A stretch of DNA of 64,000 nt from Oenanthe sinensis (Eukaryota; Streptophyta; Magnoliopsida; Apiales; Apiaceae). How positions within the stretch are numbered: the first letter of the stretch is position 1; each line of letters begins with the position of its first letter. The stretch lies in contig CM053804.1 of assembly GCA_028671895.1 (NCBI GenBank), positions 2,299,001-2,363,000 of the forward strand, given 5' to 3'. Made by a program: the position numbers and the translations under genes. Shown here one piece after another: positions 22,772 to 38,257 of this stretch. Under the pieces are notes generated by a model, which was not told the origin of the DNA, made no database searches, and saw nothing but the letters and a program-made list of their open reading frames with translations.

Positions 22772-23392
22772 AATGTTACAAAAATAAACATTGATTTCTT
22801 TTCTTTCCTTTTTGTCAAGTCAAATATATTTTGTGTCCATTTCCTATTAATTTCTGATTCAGTATGTCCACATAGTTCAATTTTATTTTGATCATTAGAT
22901 GTACAGTATAGACGACCTAGCAAGTCAACAAATTACGAAGCCCATAATTATTTTTTTGATATTTGTCTATTATTTGCAAGTGTGCATGTGACTTTTGTTG
23001 ACTGAGGCTCAGGGCTTGTACTTCTAATTATTATAACATCATTATATTAATTAAACATTAAGCATTATTGTTCTTATTTTAACATAAATATTATATCTGA
23101 CAAATAATTAAACTATTGTTTTAATAAAAAAAATATTTGAATTAAAAACAGTTGTCAAAAAATATTTAAACTAGCAAATTACTTTTTCAGAAAAAGTAAA
23201 ACTATAATTTCTTTTATATTATTTTATAAAAATATATTTACATATTTAATATTATAGATCAATTAGATTTTTAAAATTTCACTAGCAAGACAAGTGACAA
23301 GTCTAGATGTGGGCGCCAATGTGGAAATACTAACAACCTTTTCTCCATGGAATACTTGATGAAATTAAATTTTATATTCATATACGTATAAG
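22767..23392. repeat. Duplicated intergenic blocks beta and gamma, copy 2
   Basis: 22767-23195 matches 4999-5485 and 23286-23392 matches 6838-6943. The 1-kb insert present at 5534-6575 in copy 1 is missing here. Block gamma continues after the hAT-like element at 24192-24262. Confidence 0.7.
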
Positions 23393-24191
23393 TAGACCTG
23401 ACAATTCGGATAGCCGGATCGGTTTCGGATCGGATTAATTATCAGTTCTGATATATTTGTAATATTGTTCTGATCGGATCGGGTCTGATTCAGATCGGGT
23501 CTAGTTTGAATTAAAATTGGTTAAATTTCGGATCAAGATCAGATTAAGTTCTGTTCGGATTAAATTCCGTTCAGATCATTTTAGATCGGAAAAATACAGC
23601 CTGTATTAATTTTGAATTATAGTAAAACTAAAATATAAGTCGTTTAATAAGTCTGTTGAATTAATAATTTAATCATTATCTTTCTCCTTTTCTTTTTTAA
23701 TTTGTGAGACTTTAAAAAATAATCTTATTATTAAATATATTAGTTATAATATAAAATAATATAAGGTTTTAAAATTTTGATTGTATAACCATTTTAATTT
23801 TTTGATATAAAATTATTTTAAATATGAATTTTGCTTAAAAATAGATTAATTTAGTGAATAAAAAATGAGTTAATATTATAGAGTATGAATCATTAAAATA
23901 TAAATAAAAATTTATATTAAAATTCAATTTATATCTTTTCTAATTCGATGTAATTCGTATTTGTATTGAATCAGATCTCGTCCTTCGAGTCATATTCAGT
24001 TCAGATGATTGTGTATTTGGTTCTAATCAGTTCCAAGTCATTATCGGGTATAGTATTTAGGATTATTTTTGGTTCAGATCAAATCGGTTTTCGGATATTT
24101 ATCGGATTATGTAATTTTGGATATAAAATCATATCTGGTTCCATGAATTTCGGTTCGGTTCTTCGGATCCAAACCCATTTTGTCAGGTCTA
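23393..24191. mobile_element. hAT-like non-autonomous element, copy 1
   Basis: A 799-bp element with 12-bp inverted ends, TAGACCTGACAA and TTGTCAGGTCTA. It has a perfect 8-bp target duplication, CGTATAAG, at 23385-23392 and 24192-24199. Eight-base duplications with TAG-type ends indicate the hAT superfamily. The interior is rich in 'TCGGAT/ATCCGA' words (GGATCGG, TTCGGAT) and has no transposase. The empty site survives at about 6943. A second copy is at 30421. Confidence 0.88.
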
Positions 24192-24268
24192 CGTATAAGC
24201 TTACTATTTTTCAACTTGTCTTATATAATTATCGGTTTTCCATACAAGCCTTAAAATAAATAATCATC

Positions 24269-24692
24269 TGTAACCTTAATGATTTTGATGATTACACATT
24301 TGAGCAAGCTAGATGCTTGTTGGAATGTATATCTGTTATTTATGTATGCTACACTTATTGTAGCCTGCTAGTTTGTATGTACTAATCTTGTTTTGCAGGA
24401 ATTATAAGTAACCGCATAACATCATACTGTCAAGATAAAATAACATGTTAAAACAGAGTCCTACAAAGAACGGAATTATGTGTAACCTTGATGATTTTGA
24501 TGATCACACATTTGAGTAAGTTAGATGCTTGTTGGAATGTATATTTGTTGTTTATGTTTGTTGCACTTATTGTAACTTGCTAGTTTGCATGTACTAATCT
24601 TGTTTTGCAAGAATTATAAGTAACCGTATAACAGTGTACTGTCAAGATAAAATAGCATACTAAAACAGAGTCCTACAAAGAACATAATTCTA
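24269..24692. repeat. Tandem duplication, 212-bp period
   Basis: Two adjacent copies, starting TGTAACCTT at 24269 and 24481, are about 90% alike by eye and share 'GCTTGTTGGAATGTATAT' and 'ACAGAGTCCTACAAAGAAC'. Non-coding; origin unknown. 24693-25723 is AT-rich DNA with no gene I can support. Confidence 0.8.
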
Positions 24693-25723
24693 TATGTTTG
24701 TGCTGATCAGATATATATTGTGTGTTGGATACTTATATATGTATATTCATCTGTATATTACATTTTTAATATATTATTAAACTCAATATTTTATTAAAAA
24801 CGTTTTCCTAAAATTTAGGAAGTATTTGTTTTGAATTTAAATTCTTTTTATAACAAACTACTTCTCTATCTTATCCTTTAATTATAGGAGCTGATTTCAA
24901 ATTCGTTTTTATCCTTTTTTTTCCCTATGTTATACTTTGAATTATTCTGATTTAATGTTATCTATAATTCAAATTAGCCGTTGTATACTTTTGTATATAA
25001 CACATGGCTAGCTTTTCATTCGTTTTAACAACATTATGCAACTCACTTCATCTTGAAAAGTTTTATTTGATTTTCTCGATATTATATTGATTACTTAATA
25101 TTTTGAGAATATATTTTAGTTGTAAACACTTTTTATTGTATTGTGTTTACTTTAATTATATTTACGATATAATTGCAGAACTAGATACTCCAATTAATAT
25201 TTCATTTACGGTAATTCATTAAATAAAACCCCACATTTTATTATTATTATAATATTTAATTTATTTGTCTTATTTTACTAGCTATTTATTATTTAATATA
25301 TATTTATCCCATTATAAATTTTATAATTATTTATATTTAAGTAAAATATAAATATAAATTTAATATATTATTATAAAATATATCGGGCAATAAAATATCT
25401 AGCGATTAATTAGATTGTAAAAATCGAATCAGTAAGGTACCTTATAAGAGGGAAATTGGCTAAATCGGATGTTAAAAATACGAAATTTGATCGGTCAAGT
25501 ATATAATCAAAATCCGACGTTTTGTGAAGTTATAACATGCTACGTGAATTTAATTGTTTAGGATTAGATATATTAGAATTGATTATAGTTTTTAAGTAAA
25601 TATTATATAATATTATTATAATATTATGAATCGATCCATTAATATTTTGATAAGATTCTTTCATATTTATTATATATTTGACAGATAAGTCACTTTTTAT
25701 AATTATATTCAGGAGTCCATTCA

Positions 25724-25983
25724 CTTATAATATTACGGTTCAAAAACTTACATTTGCAATACTATGATTCAGTATTATTTTTTTTAATTTTGTATACTCT
25801 CGTCAAACCTAGTTAACAGCATGAGAAAGTAAGTAAAAATGAGAGGGGTAAAATCATATTTTGACCATCATCATTCATCATCTCCCTAAAACAGAGAGGT
25901 GTTGGGTGGATTTGGCGGAAATATATATAAATTGAAGAATAATATTGTAAATATAGAGGTTTTTGAACTATAATATTATAGTA
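25724..25983. mobile_element. MITE-like foldback with ~50-bp imperfect inverted ends
   Basis: The left arm (TTATAATATTACGGTTCAAAA) and right arm (complement of TTTTGAACTATAATATTATA) pair over about 50 bp with mismatches, around a short interior. Coordinates of the ends are approximate and no target duplication was found. 25984-26415 is AT-rich, with an (AT)n tract at 26330-26356. Confidence 0.45.
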
Positions 25984-26325
25984 AATGCATAGACCCTAAA
26001 ATATATAAATTAAAGTAAATATACATAAAAATAATTTTAACATATAAATATTTATATTAATATTAAGTTGATAAATAAATATAATAGAATATGTGCTTTG
26101 CCCGGCTATAAATTAGTAGACTTAAAATTAATATGAAATAAGAAATGGTCTTACTAAAATATTTAATTAAGACTGCGTGTGAAAATATATAATTTATTTC
26201 AAAATTTTAAATGATGAATTGTATTATTATTTATAATTCTCAACTTAATACTAATATTTTTATTAATGCATTGACGCATAGTAGGCTTCGTCAATATTAT
26301 AATTCAAAATATTTTTATAATAATG

Positions 26326-26359
<34 letters not shown>

Positions 26360-26415
26360 GCATCCATGATTCAAACTCATTCTACAAACTTTAGAAAACT
26401 CTTAGAAGCTTTGCA

Positions 26416-29101
<2,686 letters not shown>

Positions 29102-29472
29102 TTGAAACTTAGTACCATGGTGGATGCTTTTAAACTAATTCTAAATGGGTCATCGTAAAATGTCTGAGGCCGAGACAGATACAACTAGAGTCATGTTATT
29201 TCAGTATTTCAAGCCCAACTCGAATCCCATTTGAGTTGTTCAGCTACATATATTGTCCAAGGACAGAGAGTTTTTGTGTTTCTTTTCGGTCTTTACATTT
29301 CATTGTAATTTCAATTCCATTTCCTTTTCAGTTGTTGTTCCTTGAATTTCTGCAATTGTGTACTATGTTTACCCTTTTATCAAGAATCTTTCGGTTAATA
29401 GAAATGAATTTGCATAAATATATCAATTTTGTATAAACAGAGCTATTATAGTTGTTTTTTTGGATAAGCTAA
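29102..29472. other. Probable 3' UTR and downstream flank of the EF-hand gene
   Basis: The first 300 bp are less AT-rich than the intergenic DNA, as expected for a 3' UTR, with T-rich stretches and AATAGAAA-like words near 29398. No consensus AATAAA is obvious. No other gene. Confidence 0.4.
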
Positions 29473-31751
29473 TGTAATATCTCGTATTTATTTTAGAATA
29501 ATAAAATAGATTAATAATAATAAAAATGATTAAAATTTGATAAAGATTAGAAATTAAAATTGGATTAGAATATTGTAGTTTGGTCTGATGTGAATAAAGA
29601 ATTATAATATGTTTAGAATTTAGGGTTTTAAACTCTATATAAAGATTAAGATATCATTATTCTTTCATATTCTTTCTAAACCGTTAACATTAAAAAGTTG
29701 TATACAAAACTTTCTCATATAAATATTTGTTCTTCGTCTTTGTTATTAAGATTCTTAAAATTTTTCATACACAAATCAGTTGTCTTGTAAAATAAATTCG
29801 GAGTAAATAAATCGTAGGCCAAATTCTACAACTTTTCGGAAAGTTCTTTCAATTTCTTATAACTTTCATTTATAGTACCTTCTCAAATTATATTTCCAAC
29901 AATTCTCGAAATCACAAAACATATTTTTTCAATTTAGAAATACATGAAAAAAGATGTTTTATTTGATTCTTGATTCGCTTTAAGTCCGTTTTTGATGAGT
30001 CATGCATACCTTGTTGGAAAAATCTTTTCGTTCTCTACGATTTTCGTTCTTTAAGGATTTTTAGAAAATATCGTTTAGAGGGTCAAAACAGTCAAATACA
30101 TATCTGATCAGACTTGGAATCATGGAGACGTTTGAAGTTTGTGATGCGATGATTTTAGTTATGTGCTAAGGATTGAATATATGTTCTAGAAAATTATGTG
30201 AATTCATGGTTTGCGAGGTTGATGTAAGTTTCTAATCAACCTTTTGGGTGTTTTTAAAATTATGTGTATATTTGATTTTATAAATTTGGGATAAGTGATT
30301 AAATATTTTGAAATGATATATATTATCATATATTTGTTGTGCTTGAACAATAATTTAGGACCGAGTCACCAGATTGTAGTGACAGTTTTCTAAAAATTTA
30401 GGATTGTTGTCACCAGGTTATAGACGTGGCAATTCGGGTAACTGAATCGATTTTGGATCGGATCAGATCAATTTTCAGTTATTAGATCGAATTGAATCTG
30501 ATCTAGTTCGGATTAAAATTGGATAAATTTTGGATTAAGATCGAATTAAGTTCGGTTCAGATTAAGTTTGGTTTATATTATTTCAAATTTTTATTATTTC
30601 GAATCGGAAAATACAGTATAAATTAATCCTGAATTAGTTTTTAATTATATTAAAACTAAAATAATTTAGCAAAAAACTAAAAATATAAATTGTTAAGTAA
30701 GTTTATCGAAATAATACCTTATTCATTATCTTTCTCTTTGTGTTTTTTAATTTATTAGATTTCTAAAAATTATTTTATTATTAAATATATTAGTTGTAAT
30801 ATAAAATAATGTGGGTTTTCAAACTTTGATTGTATAACCATTTTAATTTTTTGATATAAAATTATTTTAAAAATAAATTTTACGTAAGAATATATTAATT
30901 TAGTGAATAAACAATGGGTTAATGTATAAATTATATGTTATGACTCATTCAAATATGATTGTTGCATTAAAATTCAATTAATTTATTTTCTAATTCGTTG
31001 TAATTTGTATTTATATAGAATTTGATATCGTACTTCGAGTCATATTCGATATAGATGATTTTTATTTGGTTTTAATCGGTTCCTAAGTTGTTATCGGATC
31101 TAGTATTTCGGATTATTTTCGGTTAATTTTTCGATTCGGATAATTTTTGGTTCGGGTTAAATCAGTTTTCAGATCATCGTCGGATTATATAATTCGGATA
31201 TAAAATTGGATCTCGGTTCCATGTATTTTGGTTCAGTTTTTTGGATCTAGTACCCGTTTTGTCAGGTCTACCAGGTTATAATGTTCGTGGTATAAATTAT
31301 AGGTAACAAATAATTGTTCTATATGTGGTCGTCGTTTCGTATCGAATAAGAATCTGAAAGTGTATCGGAAATTATGTGTTTAGTTATCGTATCAAAAAAT
31401 TATTATATTATATGGGTTATATGTCACTTGACCCAGCTATGTGGATCGATTGGTTACTTGTTAGGCTGTGTAGTTCAATTCATTACTTACAATTTTCAGG
31501 TTTGGTGTAAGAGGATGATGGAGTGCATTGAATTTCGAAGATCTTGTGTTGGGATTAGATTGACGCTTGATTTTTAATTTAGATTTAGTCAATTGTAGTT
31601 CAGAATTGTATTTGAGGTTTTGAGTTGAGATGTGTAGAATATCTTTTTTCACGCTTCCACTTGTATTTATCATTATTAGTTTCAGATTTTATAAGCTAAC
31701 AGTTTGTTGAAAAACTATGAGTTGTTACAGCTTACCATTAAGATGGTTACA
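29473..31751 (+). mobile_element. Gypsy-type LTR interrupted by a hAT-like element
   Basis: It begins TGTAATATCTCG and ends GGTTACA. It is followed after two bases by a PBS-like TGGTATTAGAGT at 31754-31765, one base off the tRNA-Met PBS. TGTAAT starts and TTACA ends are typical of plant chromovirus (Tekay-like) LTRs. A TATA box lies at about 29634-29642. Without the 858-bp hAT insertion the LTR would be about 1.4 kb. No second LTR or pol was found, so it is a truncated relic. Confidence 0.5.
30421..31270. mobile_element. hAT-like non-autonomous element, copy 2
   Basis: 850 bp, ends TAGACGTGGCAA and TTGTCAGGTCTA, with a perfect 8-bp target duplication CCAGGTTA at 30413-30420 and 31271-31278. 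It is collinear with copy 1 (23393-24191), sharing 'TGTATAACCATTTTAATTTT' and the TCGGAT-rich ends. The left end has two mismatches to copy 1. Confidence 0.88.
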
Positions 31752-31765
31752 AATGGTATTAGAGT

Positions 31766-33664
31766 TAGCCTTCCTCTTGACGGGTTTCGATTGTTGATGG
31801 AGAAATATGATAATCAACAAAGATAAATATTTTTTGCCCTGAAAAAATCAAACAAGGCTGAGTATTGTGATTTTCTGTGTATTGGAGGTTGAGATTGCAA
31901 TAACATGAATTACTATTTCTATGTTCGTTAGAGAAAAATAGATTTTTTCTCCAACAGCTGCTAGATCTAGTTTTTTCAACCCCTTATAATGTGCATATGT
32001 ATCCTTATTTATAGGGAATCAAGCCCAAATAGTTATTGCTGAATTAGAAACCTTTTAGGAAAATGTTTCCTCCTTGAAGTCGAATTCGAAACCCACATGA
32101 TAGAGATCACCATATTGAGGCCATTTTGGATAGTCCTAACTCAGTATAATGCCAAGGACTTCATGAACTTGACATTGACTCGGATTGCATAAGATCAAGC
32201 CGATTCATTACCGCTATTTCCGGCAATTCTTGACCTGAGGTTTACACTGGATGCACCTTGAATGTAGGATACATCCTAAGCTCCCAGACAAGGGCAACCC
32301 ACCTGAGTACATAGAAAGAATCTCCAAGATGAAGGCAAGTAATATCCCAAAATTCTCCGCCAAAGACAACTCATATAAGGGCCTTTTATACTAACATAAG
32401 TCTCTGATACAAGGTATCCTTCCTAGCTATTAATAAATAAATTATGAACATGATCATATGAATAGGACAAGTCCGGACTTACCTGGCTGGCCCTGCAAAT
32501 AGAGTGCTAGTTATTTCCATGTTAGGCTCAATCTATAATGAGGCCCAAATGAAAATAATTCATGTTGAATTTTGACTATAAGAACTACACCCAAGTCTTG
32601 AAAATATTAGAAATGAGGGACTTCCATTGTTTCTTGGCTGAAAGTTTCTTATCTTCCATCTGGGAGCGCCTTCATATAGGACTCATCCAGTATACTAAAT
32701 CATCAGGCCATTCTCACCTCCTTGTAAAATTTTATTCTTTAAAAATCGATTCACAATCCAAAATAACCTCTTTTCTTACAGTTGTAATCATTTTCCTCGA
32801 TGTAGTTTCTAGTCACCAATCACCACTTGACATGTGTACAGAATGTATTTTCCTATTTAAACTCACCCTCATACCTTCTCTCTCATTACCATTTCACTTT
32901 TTACCTATTTTATATCTCCTGAAGAATATCCTCAACCTCATCATATCTTCCTAAACATTTTTCCGGCGATTCCACTGCCCAAATTTAAAGTTCTTGCCAC
33001 CAAAATGTTCATCCTGTTGGTGAGTTTCCAATGCAATAAATTTTATTAATTTTCATCTAGTAAATCTCTGTAAATATGTAAAAGTTTGTTCGAGCTCCAC
33101 CTTATTCTTGGTATGCATATATACATATATTTGTATATATTTACTATAGATCTTGTTTTGCTACACATCTATAACTCGATGTTTCTAAAAATTTCTATTA
33201 TGTAGGTCTAGGATGAGTCCTCAATTACGAGACACCTTAATTTCTCCCCAATCTACTTTAGTACCACTCGTTTATTCGATCATTTAGGATAATATACTAA
33301 CAATTCCTAATATGCACCTTTAAAAATTTTCCCAACAGATTACCTGGCAAGTCACATTCATGTTCCTAATTATTCAGTCACTAACAATTAATCACCTTTT
33401 ACCAGGGCACGCCTTCAATACTAGCATAATAAGTAATCGTCTTCTTCATTCCAGATGGTAAGTGAAGGCGCGTCCAGCTCCTTCCATCCTTTCAAGAAAT
33501 TCAAAAAATGATTTGGCCTGTCAGCCTCATCAACTCAAATACCCAAGCCTCTGTCTTCCAAAACATTTCAAAATCCTCACACTTTCATGACGCGCACATC
33601 TAGGAAACACCCAGATGAACATACCCTGACTGAGGGGGAATCACCCAGCCAATGGATATTTGAA
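31766..33664 (+). mobile_element. Decayed LTR-retrotransposon sequence with a gag-like start
   Basis: The stretch has mixed composition, higher in GC than its surroundings, and no intact frame. At 33455 an ATG opens MVSEGASSSFHPFKK, a stop follows, and the same frame continues to MTRTSRKHPDEHTLTEGESPSQW, which resembles the N-terminus of a gypsy gag. It is cut off where Sirevirus LTR sequence begins near 33666. The phrase around 32275-32345 also looks like degraded coding sequence. Class tentative. Confidence 0.35.
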
Positions 33665-33665
33665 G

Positions 33666-33862
33666 ACAGATATATGCACAAGTGAAGGATGGTCGATTGA
33701 TAAATGCTCAATGGATGTGAAGAAATAAGGCTTGATGGATATGAAAACCAATTAATGGATGTGAAGACCCATTAATTGATATATCGATTGATAACCAATT
33801 ACCAATTGATAAATTAACATTTCGATCGATGGATGTGAAGATCATTCAATGGATTGCAATGT
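33666..33862 (+). repeat. Fragment of an S4-family LTR
   Basis: It matches the S4 LTR at 47652-47830: 'GCACAAGTGAAGGATG', 'GTGAAGACCCATTAATTGAT' and 'GATATATCGATTGATAA' occur in the same order. It carries the S4 word (TCGATTGAT, CGATCGATGGAT). Both ends are truncated. Confidence 0.75.
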
Positions 33863-33866
33863 AACC

Positions 33867-34727
33867 ACTATAAGAAAACATGGTAGTTTGTGACGGAATT
33901 AATACAAATATTCCGTCGCAATAAGTTTAATTTATGACGGATATATTCTGTCACAAATGCCTCGTCATAAATTCATTATTTCGTCACAAGTTTACATTAT
34001 GTCGTAAATTTAATGGGACCCCACTTTATTTGAATTTGATACATTTAAATCAAAAAAGTGGAAAATTTATGAATACTTGCGACAAAATATTCCGTCACAA
34101 ATACTCATACTCTTTCAGAACTGTGACAGAGTAGTCCATCACAAATATTCATACTTTCTCAGAACTTATGACAGAAGTATATGTCACAAATTTTTATAAT
34201 TTAAAAAAATCTCATAGTTGTCATATATGCAAACCAAAATAAAATTTTATATAGACTGATCACCTGTCTCAGACTCTCATTTGCAATCATCTCATTCATA
34301 ACAAAGACCCAAACTATCAATACATATCTAATCTACAAAATTTTAATTATAAGCGAAATTAGTGAAGTAAAAATCTACATTCACTAGAAAAATAAAGATA
34401 AAATACCATACGATATTCAAACTTGTCAAAGTTACATCATAATCCATTACAGATTTGAAATAATATATACCAAAAATCTACAATATGGTCTAAACCTCAT
34501 ATCAATCCATGCTACTTCCATAATGACGACCGGATAAATATCATACAAATTCTAAATCATTCCAAAATTACAAAAGATATCTGGCATAAGTAATATGAAG
34601 AATGAATTATATCAAGAAAAACCTTCATATTGTCTACCATTCATTCCCTCCTATCTAGTCTGATGGTGAATATCGGAATCTGAGCTTGAACGATCATCAT
34701 TGTGCATAGTTGATTTACCCGTACCCT
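33867..34727 (-). mobile_element. CACTA-type transposon end with a 3'-terminal exon
   Basis: The terminus CACTATAAGAAAAC at 33867 is one base from the common plant CACTA end. It is followed by subterminal repeats in both orientations (TTTGTGACGGAA, TTCCGTCACAAA, about eight copies to 34190). On the minus strand a splice-acceptor-like AG at 34726-34727 opens a 71-nt exon (34725-34655) encoding a Ser/Asp-rich tail SSSDSDIHHQTR and a stop. That is the layout expected for a CACTA gene ending near one terminus. The opposite end is not in view, possibly displaced by S2. Confidence 0.5.
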
Positions 34728-35491
34728 ATAAAGTTATAAATAAACACAATCATTAAATTTGTATAAAATGTTTGACACTCTATTAAACTTATATAACATG
34801 TTCAATCATGATTCTGACCATACTTCAATAGACTTTTTTGAAATTTAAATGAGCTTTATAGCCTTCAATGAGATCCATATCATGTGTTTTAATTAATAAC
34901 CCTGGGTCGTCTCTGTCAGAAGGATGGGTTATAATTAATGACAGAAAGATGGGTTATAATTAATGCCACATTAATCACAATTAATGCAATATTAATTGTG
35001 TATGTAGGGTATCTTTCTGTACATATCAGTAGCCCTTAGTTATTTTTATAAAAAATAATATCTGATTATCATATTGTAAATTTAAAATTTATGCCAATAA
35101 AATATTATGCATAATTAAATTGGTTGATAGCCATGAAATTTACTCTTTTTTATAAGAATTAAAAATTGTGCCCCGCCTAGCGCGGCAAACATTCTGGTTA
35201 TTATATTTCCAATCCAATAAAAAAAATTGGTCTTGTTTCATAACACTATCATCTTGATAATCCCTTGTCATTTCAAGATCCTAAACACCACCTTCTTTTC
35301 AAACTAATCTGATTGATCATATTTGTAAGGCAATGTTATGGATACAAATGCATCTCTAGCGTCTGCCTCCAGTAATAACAAATTAACTTTCTTGCAATCA
35401 TTTTTCAAAAAATCAGAATGTGATATTGTTTATTCTCAAAATGCTTCAATGCCCTTGCCCTTCCATTTTCTCTCTCCTCATGCCAATTATG
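34728..35491. other. Repeat-rich DNA without a gene
   Basis: Short direct repeats 'GATGGGTTATAATTAATG' at 34923 and 34950 lie beside an 'ATTAATGCAATATTAATTG' palindrome. A GC-rich 'GCCCCGCCTAGCGCGGC' near 35170 can form a small hairpin. Nothing assignable. Confidence 0.4.
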
Positions 35492-35496
35492 TTATA

Positions 35497-36877
35497 TGTT
35501 GGTCCCTAATATTGTAGAAGGGGGGTTGAATACAATATCTAAAAATTGTCGCCGAATTTCTGATTTAAAATAATATTTTAATTAATCACAAAATATTAAT
35601 ATTAATGAAATATTGTTCAAGTAGAAGATATTATTTTTAACTTGAAAAGTATTACAACAATTAATCTGATGAAAATTTTATAATTGATAAAGTGATCTAG
35701 AACGAATTCGACATGAAATGTTCGGGTTAATCAATTATATTCCAAACTTGCATAGAAATCTGTGAATATTACAATGCATACAAATTTCTGAAATTTGAAT
35801 GTTTTTTATCTTTTCAATCTGGAAATAATGAAGTCAATCTTCTCATATTTATAGAGAAAAAACTAGCAAGACTTTTGAATAAAACTTATTTAAAAAATTA
35901 AAAGACTTTATAAATTAGCATATAAGACTTTTTAAATAAGTTGGGCAAGACTTTTAAAATCGTTAAGATTTTTCAGAAACTCGGTAAGACTTTTGAAAAG
36001 TCTTGCCGAGCCAAATGTAAACTCGGTAAGACTTTTAAAATGTCTTACCGTGTTAATTCGGTAAGACTTTTGAGATCTCTTACCGATTTAATTTGGTAAG
36101 ACTTTTTTAGAAGGTCTTACCGATTTAATTCGGTAAGACTTCCTTAAAAGGTCTTACCGATTTAATTATGTAAGACTTTTCAAAAGTCTTACCGATTTAA
36201 TTCGGTAGAACTTTCTATTTAATGCAACAAGACTTTCTTAAAATGTAAAATTAAATATTCTTTTAACTTAATTAATTCTACCAATTTTTAATTAAATAAT
36301 TTATAAATTAAATTATTTCAAGGTGAATTAATTTAAGTAGATAAATTAAATAATTAATTAACTTTTGATAGTAGAATTAATTTAGTTTCTTCACTGCACA
36401 ACCGTTGTAAATTTGACTTGAATTTTTATGTCTTCTGTTTGAAAATCACTTGAGCTAGGTGATAAATATTTATTTAATTAGTTGACACACAAATGTACTG
36501 TCTGGTTCATTTATGTCATACTAAATAAATATTCTTCATTTTTTAACTTTAATAGCTGTGATCTTTTGTCTTGTTTTTGCTCCTCGCTTTGTCTTCAAGA
36601 TCTTCGTCTCTTGGAATCTTTCTATAGTAGCCACTTGAAATCTTCTGAACTCTTCTGAAACACTACTTCTTTATTTTTCGCCGACGCTTGAACATATTAA
36701 TGAACTTCTTTCGGTGAAAAGTAGCGGCTTCAATTGAACACTTTTGATTCCTAGGATTCTTTGTGACTAGTTAACTTTGTTTGTCTTGATTTCTGTTATC
36801 ATATTTATTATTTACTTCTGTTTCTTATTTGAGTTGTCATCTAATAATTACAAATAGGTCGAGTCATATGCCTTTCA
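35497..36877 (-). repeat. S2 3' LTR with an array of hairpin units
   Basis: 1,381 bp. In the sense direction it starts TGAAAGG after the tract AAATAGAGGGAGAT (36878-36892) and ends GGACCAACA. The motif GTATTCAACCCCCCTTCTA lies near its end, as in the other Sirevirus LTRs. A TATA-like TCTATAAATA is near 35850. At 35978-36216 lies a tandem array of about six 35-42-bp units, each an inverted repeat of GGTAAGACTTTT and AAAAGTCTTACC. Confidence 0.8.
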
Positions 36878-37107
36878 ATCTCCCTCTATTTGTTGTTAAA
36901 CATTTATCACACTAATTTCTAAAGGATAACTCAACTAACAACTAAGAAAGTAATACAACATGTAAAAACTGTAAATAATAAACAAAGTTCTGGTATTATA
37001 TTTAACAATCTTCGAGATTCATTTTTTTAAAAGATAAATATAAGATAGATGTTCCTCTTACACTGAACAAATATTACATAGTTTTATATCTTTACCTATC
37101 TAAGTCT

Positions 37108-38257
37108 TCAGTCTTCAGATGTATCAACTTCACCTTCTTCTAGGCTTGAACCTTTATGCACTGGTGTCCTTGGTACCTCTTCAGTTACTGATTCTTCCGT
37201 TGTAGTGGTTTCTCCATACAACCTCCTCTTTTCAGCTTTTGCTAACTGAAACATTACTTCCTGATCACTTGGCTGAGACATTACTGATTCTTCATGCTTC
37301 TTCTTCCACATCAATTGGCTGAGATGAATCTATCATTTTAATTTGCCTGATGTAAGATATAATCTTTTTGGATAAGCAGTAATTTCTGATCTTTTGTGCA
37401 GCATCTAACTTGGCTTGAGATTTGAATCCTTTTGACCTTAGCATCTTCTCAACTTCTATCATGAATTTGACTGTATAGCCCTTCAATGACTCCTCATCTA
37501 GTTTCAAGATCTGATATAGCTTGTTAGAGAAGAATCTTACTTCATAAGGGTCATTTAGAATTTGAGGACTAACATCTCTTACGAAATCTCTGAGCCTATC
37601 TATCAGAAGCTCATTCTCTTCTAAACTTCTCTTCACTTTATTCAATATTGTCCATATCACCGATAAACTTCTCTGTCTGAAGAACTCCAAAGATATTCTG
37701 AATGTACCATTCCTGTGAGTATAGACTAATATCTGTCAGTCTTCAAGAACGTGATCCACTATGATAGTGATATAGTCCACTTCTTCTTTCAGTGCTTTCA
37801 TGAAGTTATCAATGTTGTCATTTGAGTTTTCTAGGTGCTCAATGATTGACTTAAGATGCTCTTCTTCAAATGGACCTTTTTGTAGTTTGTCCATTATTTC
37901 TCTTGCTATGTCCCATTTCTTCCCAATTTTTAGCTGCACATCCTTTTCTTTCTCCTTCACAGCAACAGCCCAAAGGTTCTGTTTCTCTTGACTTGCTTCC
38001 CTTTCAGCCTGTGCTTTTTCCTTGACTAGAGCTTTTAGTTTCTCTGTTTTAGTATGGCTCGCTTTGATGTCTTCTTTCAATTTTCTCATGGCCTCTTAAT
38101 AGGCAGGATCAGACTCTTTCTCTTTTGGAAATAGAAATTCCTCATCAAAGGCAACTTCTTCTTCTGCTCTACAGTAGTCAGGATTGAAGGATTCATCAAT
38201 GAATTGCTCATCAGCATAATATTGTTCTTCTGGTGAAGGAATATAAGATTCAAAATG
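37108..38257 (-). pseudogene. S2 ORF3, C-terminal part
   Basis: Continues from the S3 insertion point with HFESYIPSPEEQ. It passes a TAA near 38094 and reads a charged, coiled-coil-like region (KALVKEKAQAEREASQEKQ) to 37736. After a frame change come FFRQRSLSVIW and FFSNKLYQILKLDEESLKGY (37690-37292), then a Glu/Thr-rich tail to TGA at 37108. The last domain occupies the place of the C-terminal ORF3 domains of S1 and S4, but I cannot align it with confidence. Confidence 0.7.

Noticed and set aside
32562..32954. 130-residue open frame as a host gene
   Set aside because: No recognisable domain, starts mid-sequence, and lies in decayed retroelement DNA; its Leu/Phe/Ser content fits random translation.
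34900..35030. Possible MITE around the GATGGGTTATAATTAATG repeats
   Set aside because: Direct rather than inverted repeats, and no ends or target duplication could be defined.
35160..35185. GC-rich hairpin GCCCCGCCTAGCGCGGC as a possible Helitron 3' end
   Set aside because: No CTRR end followed by T and no TC start could be placed; a short hairpin alone is not enough.
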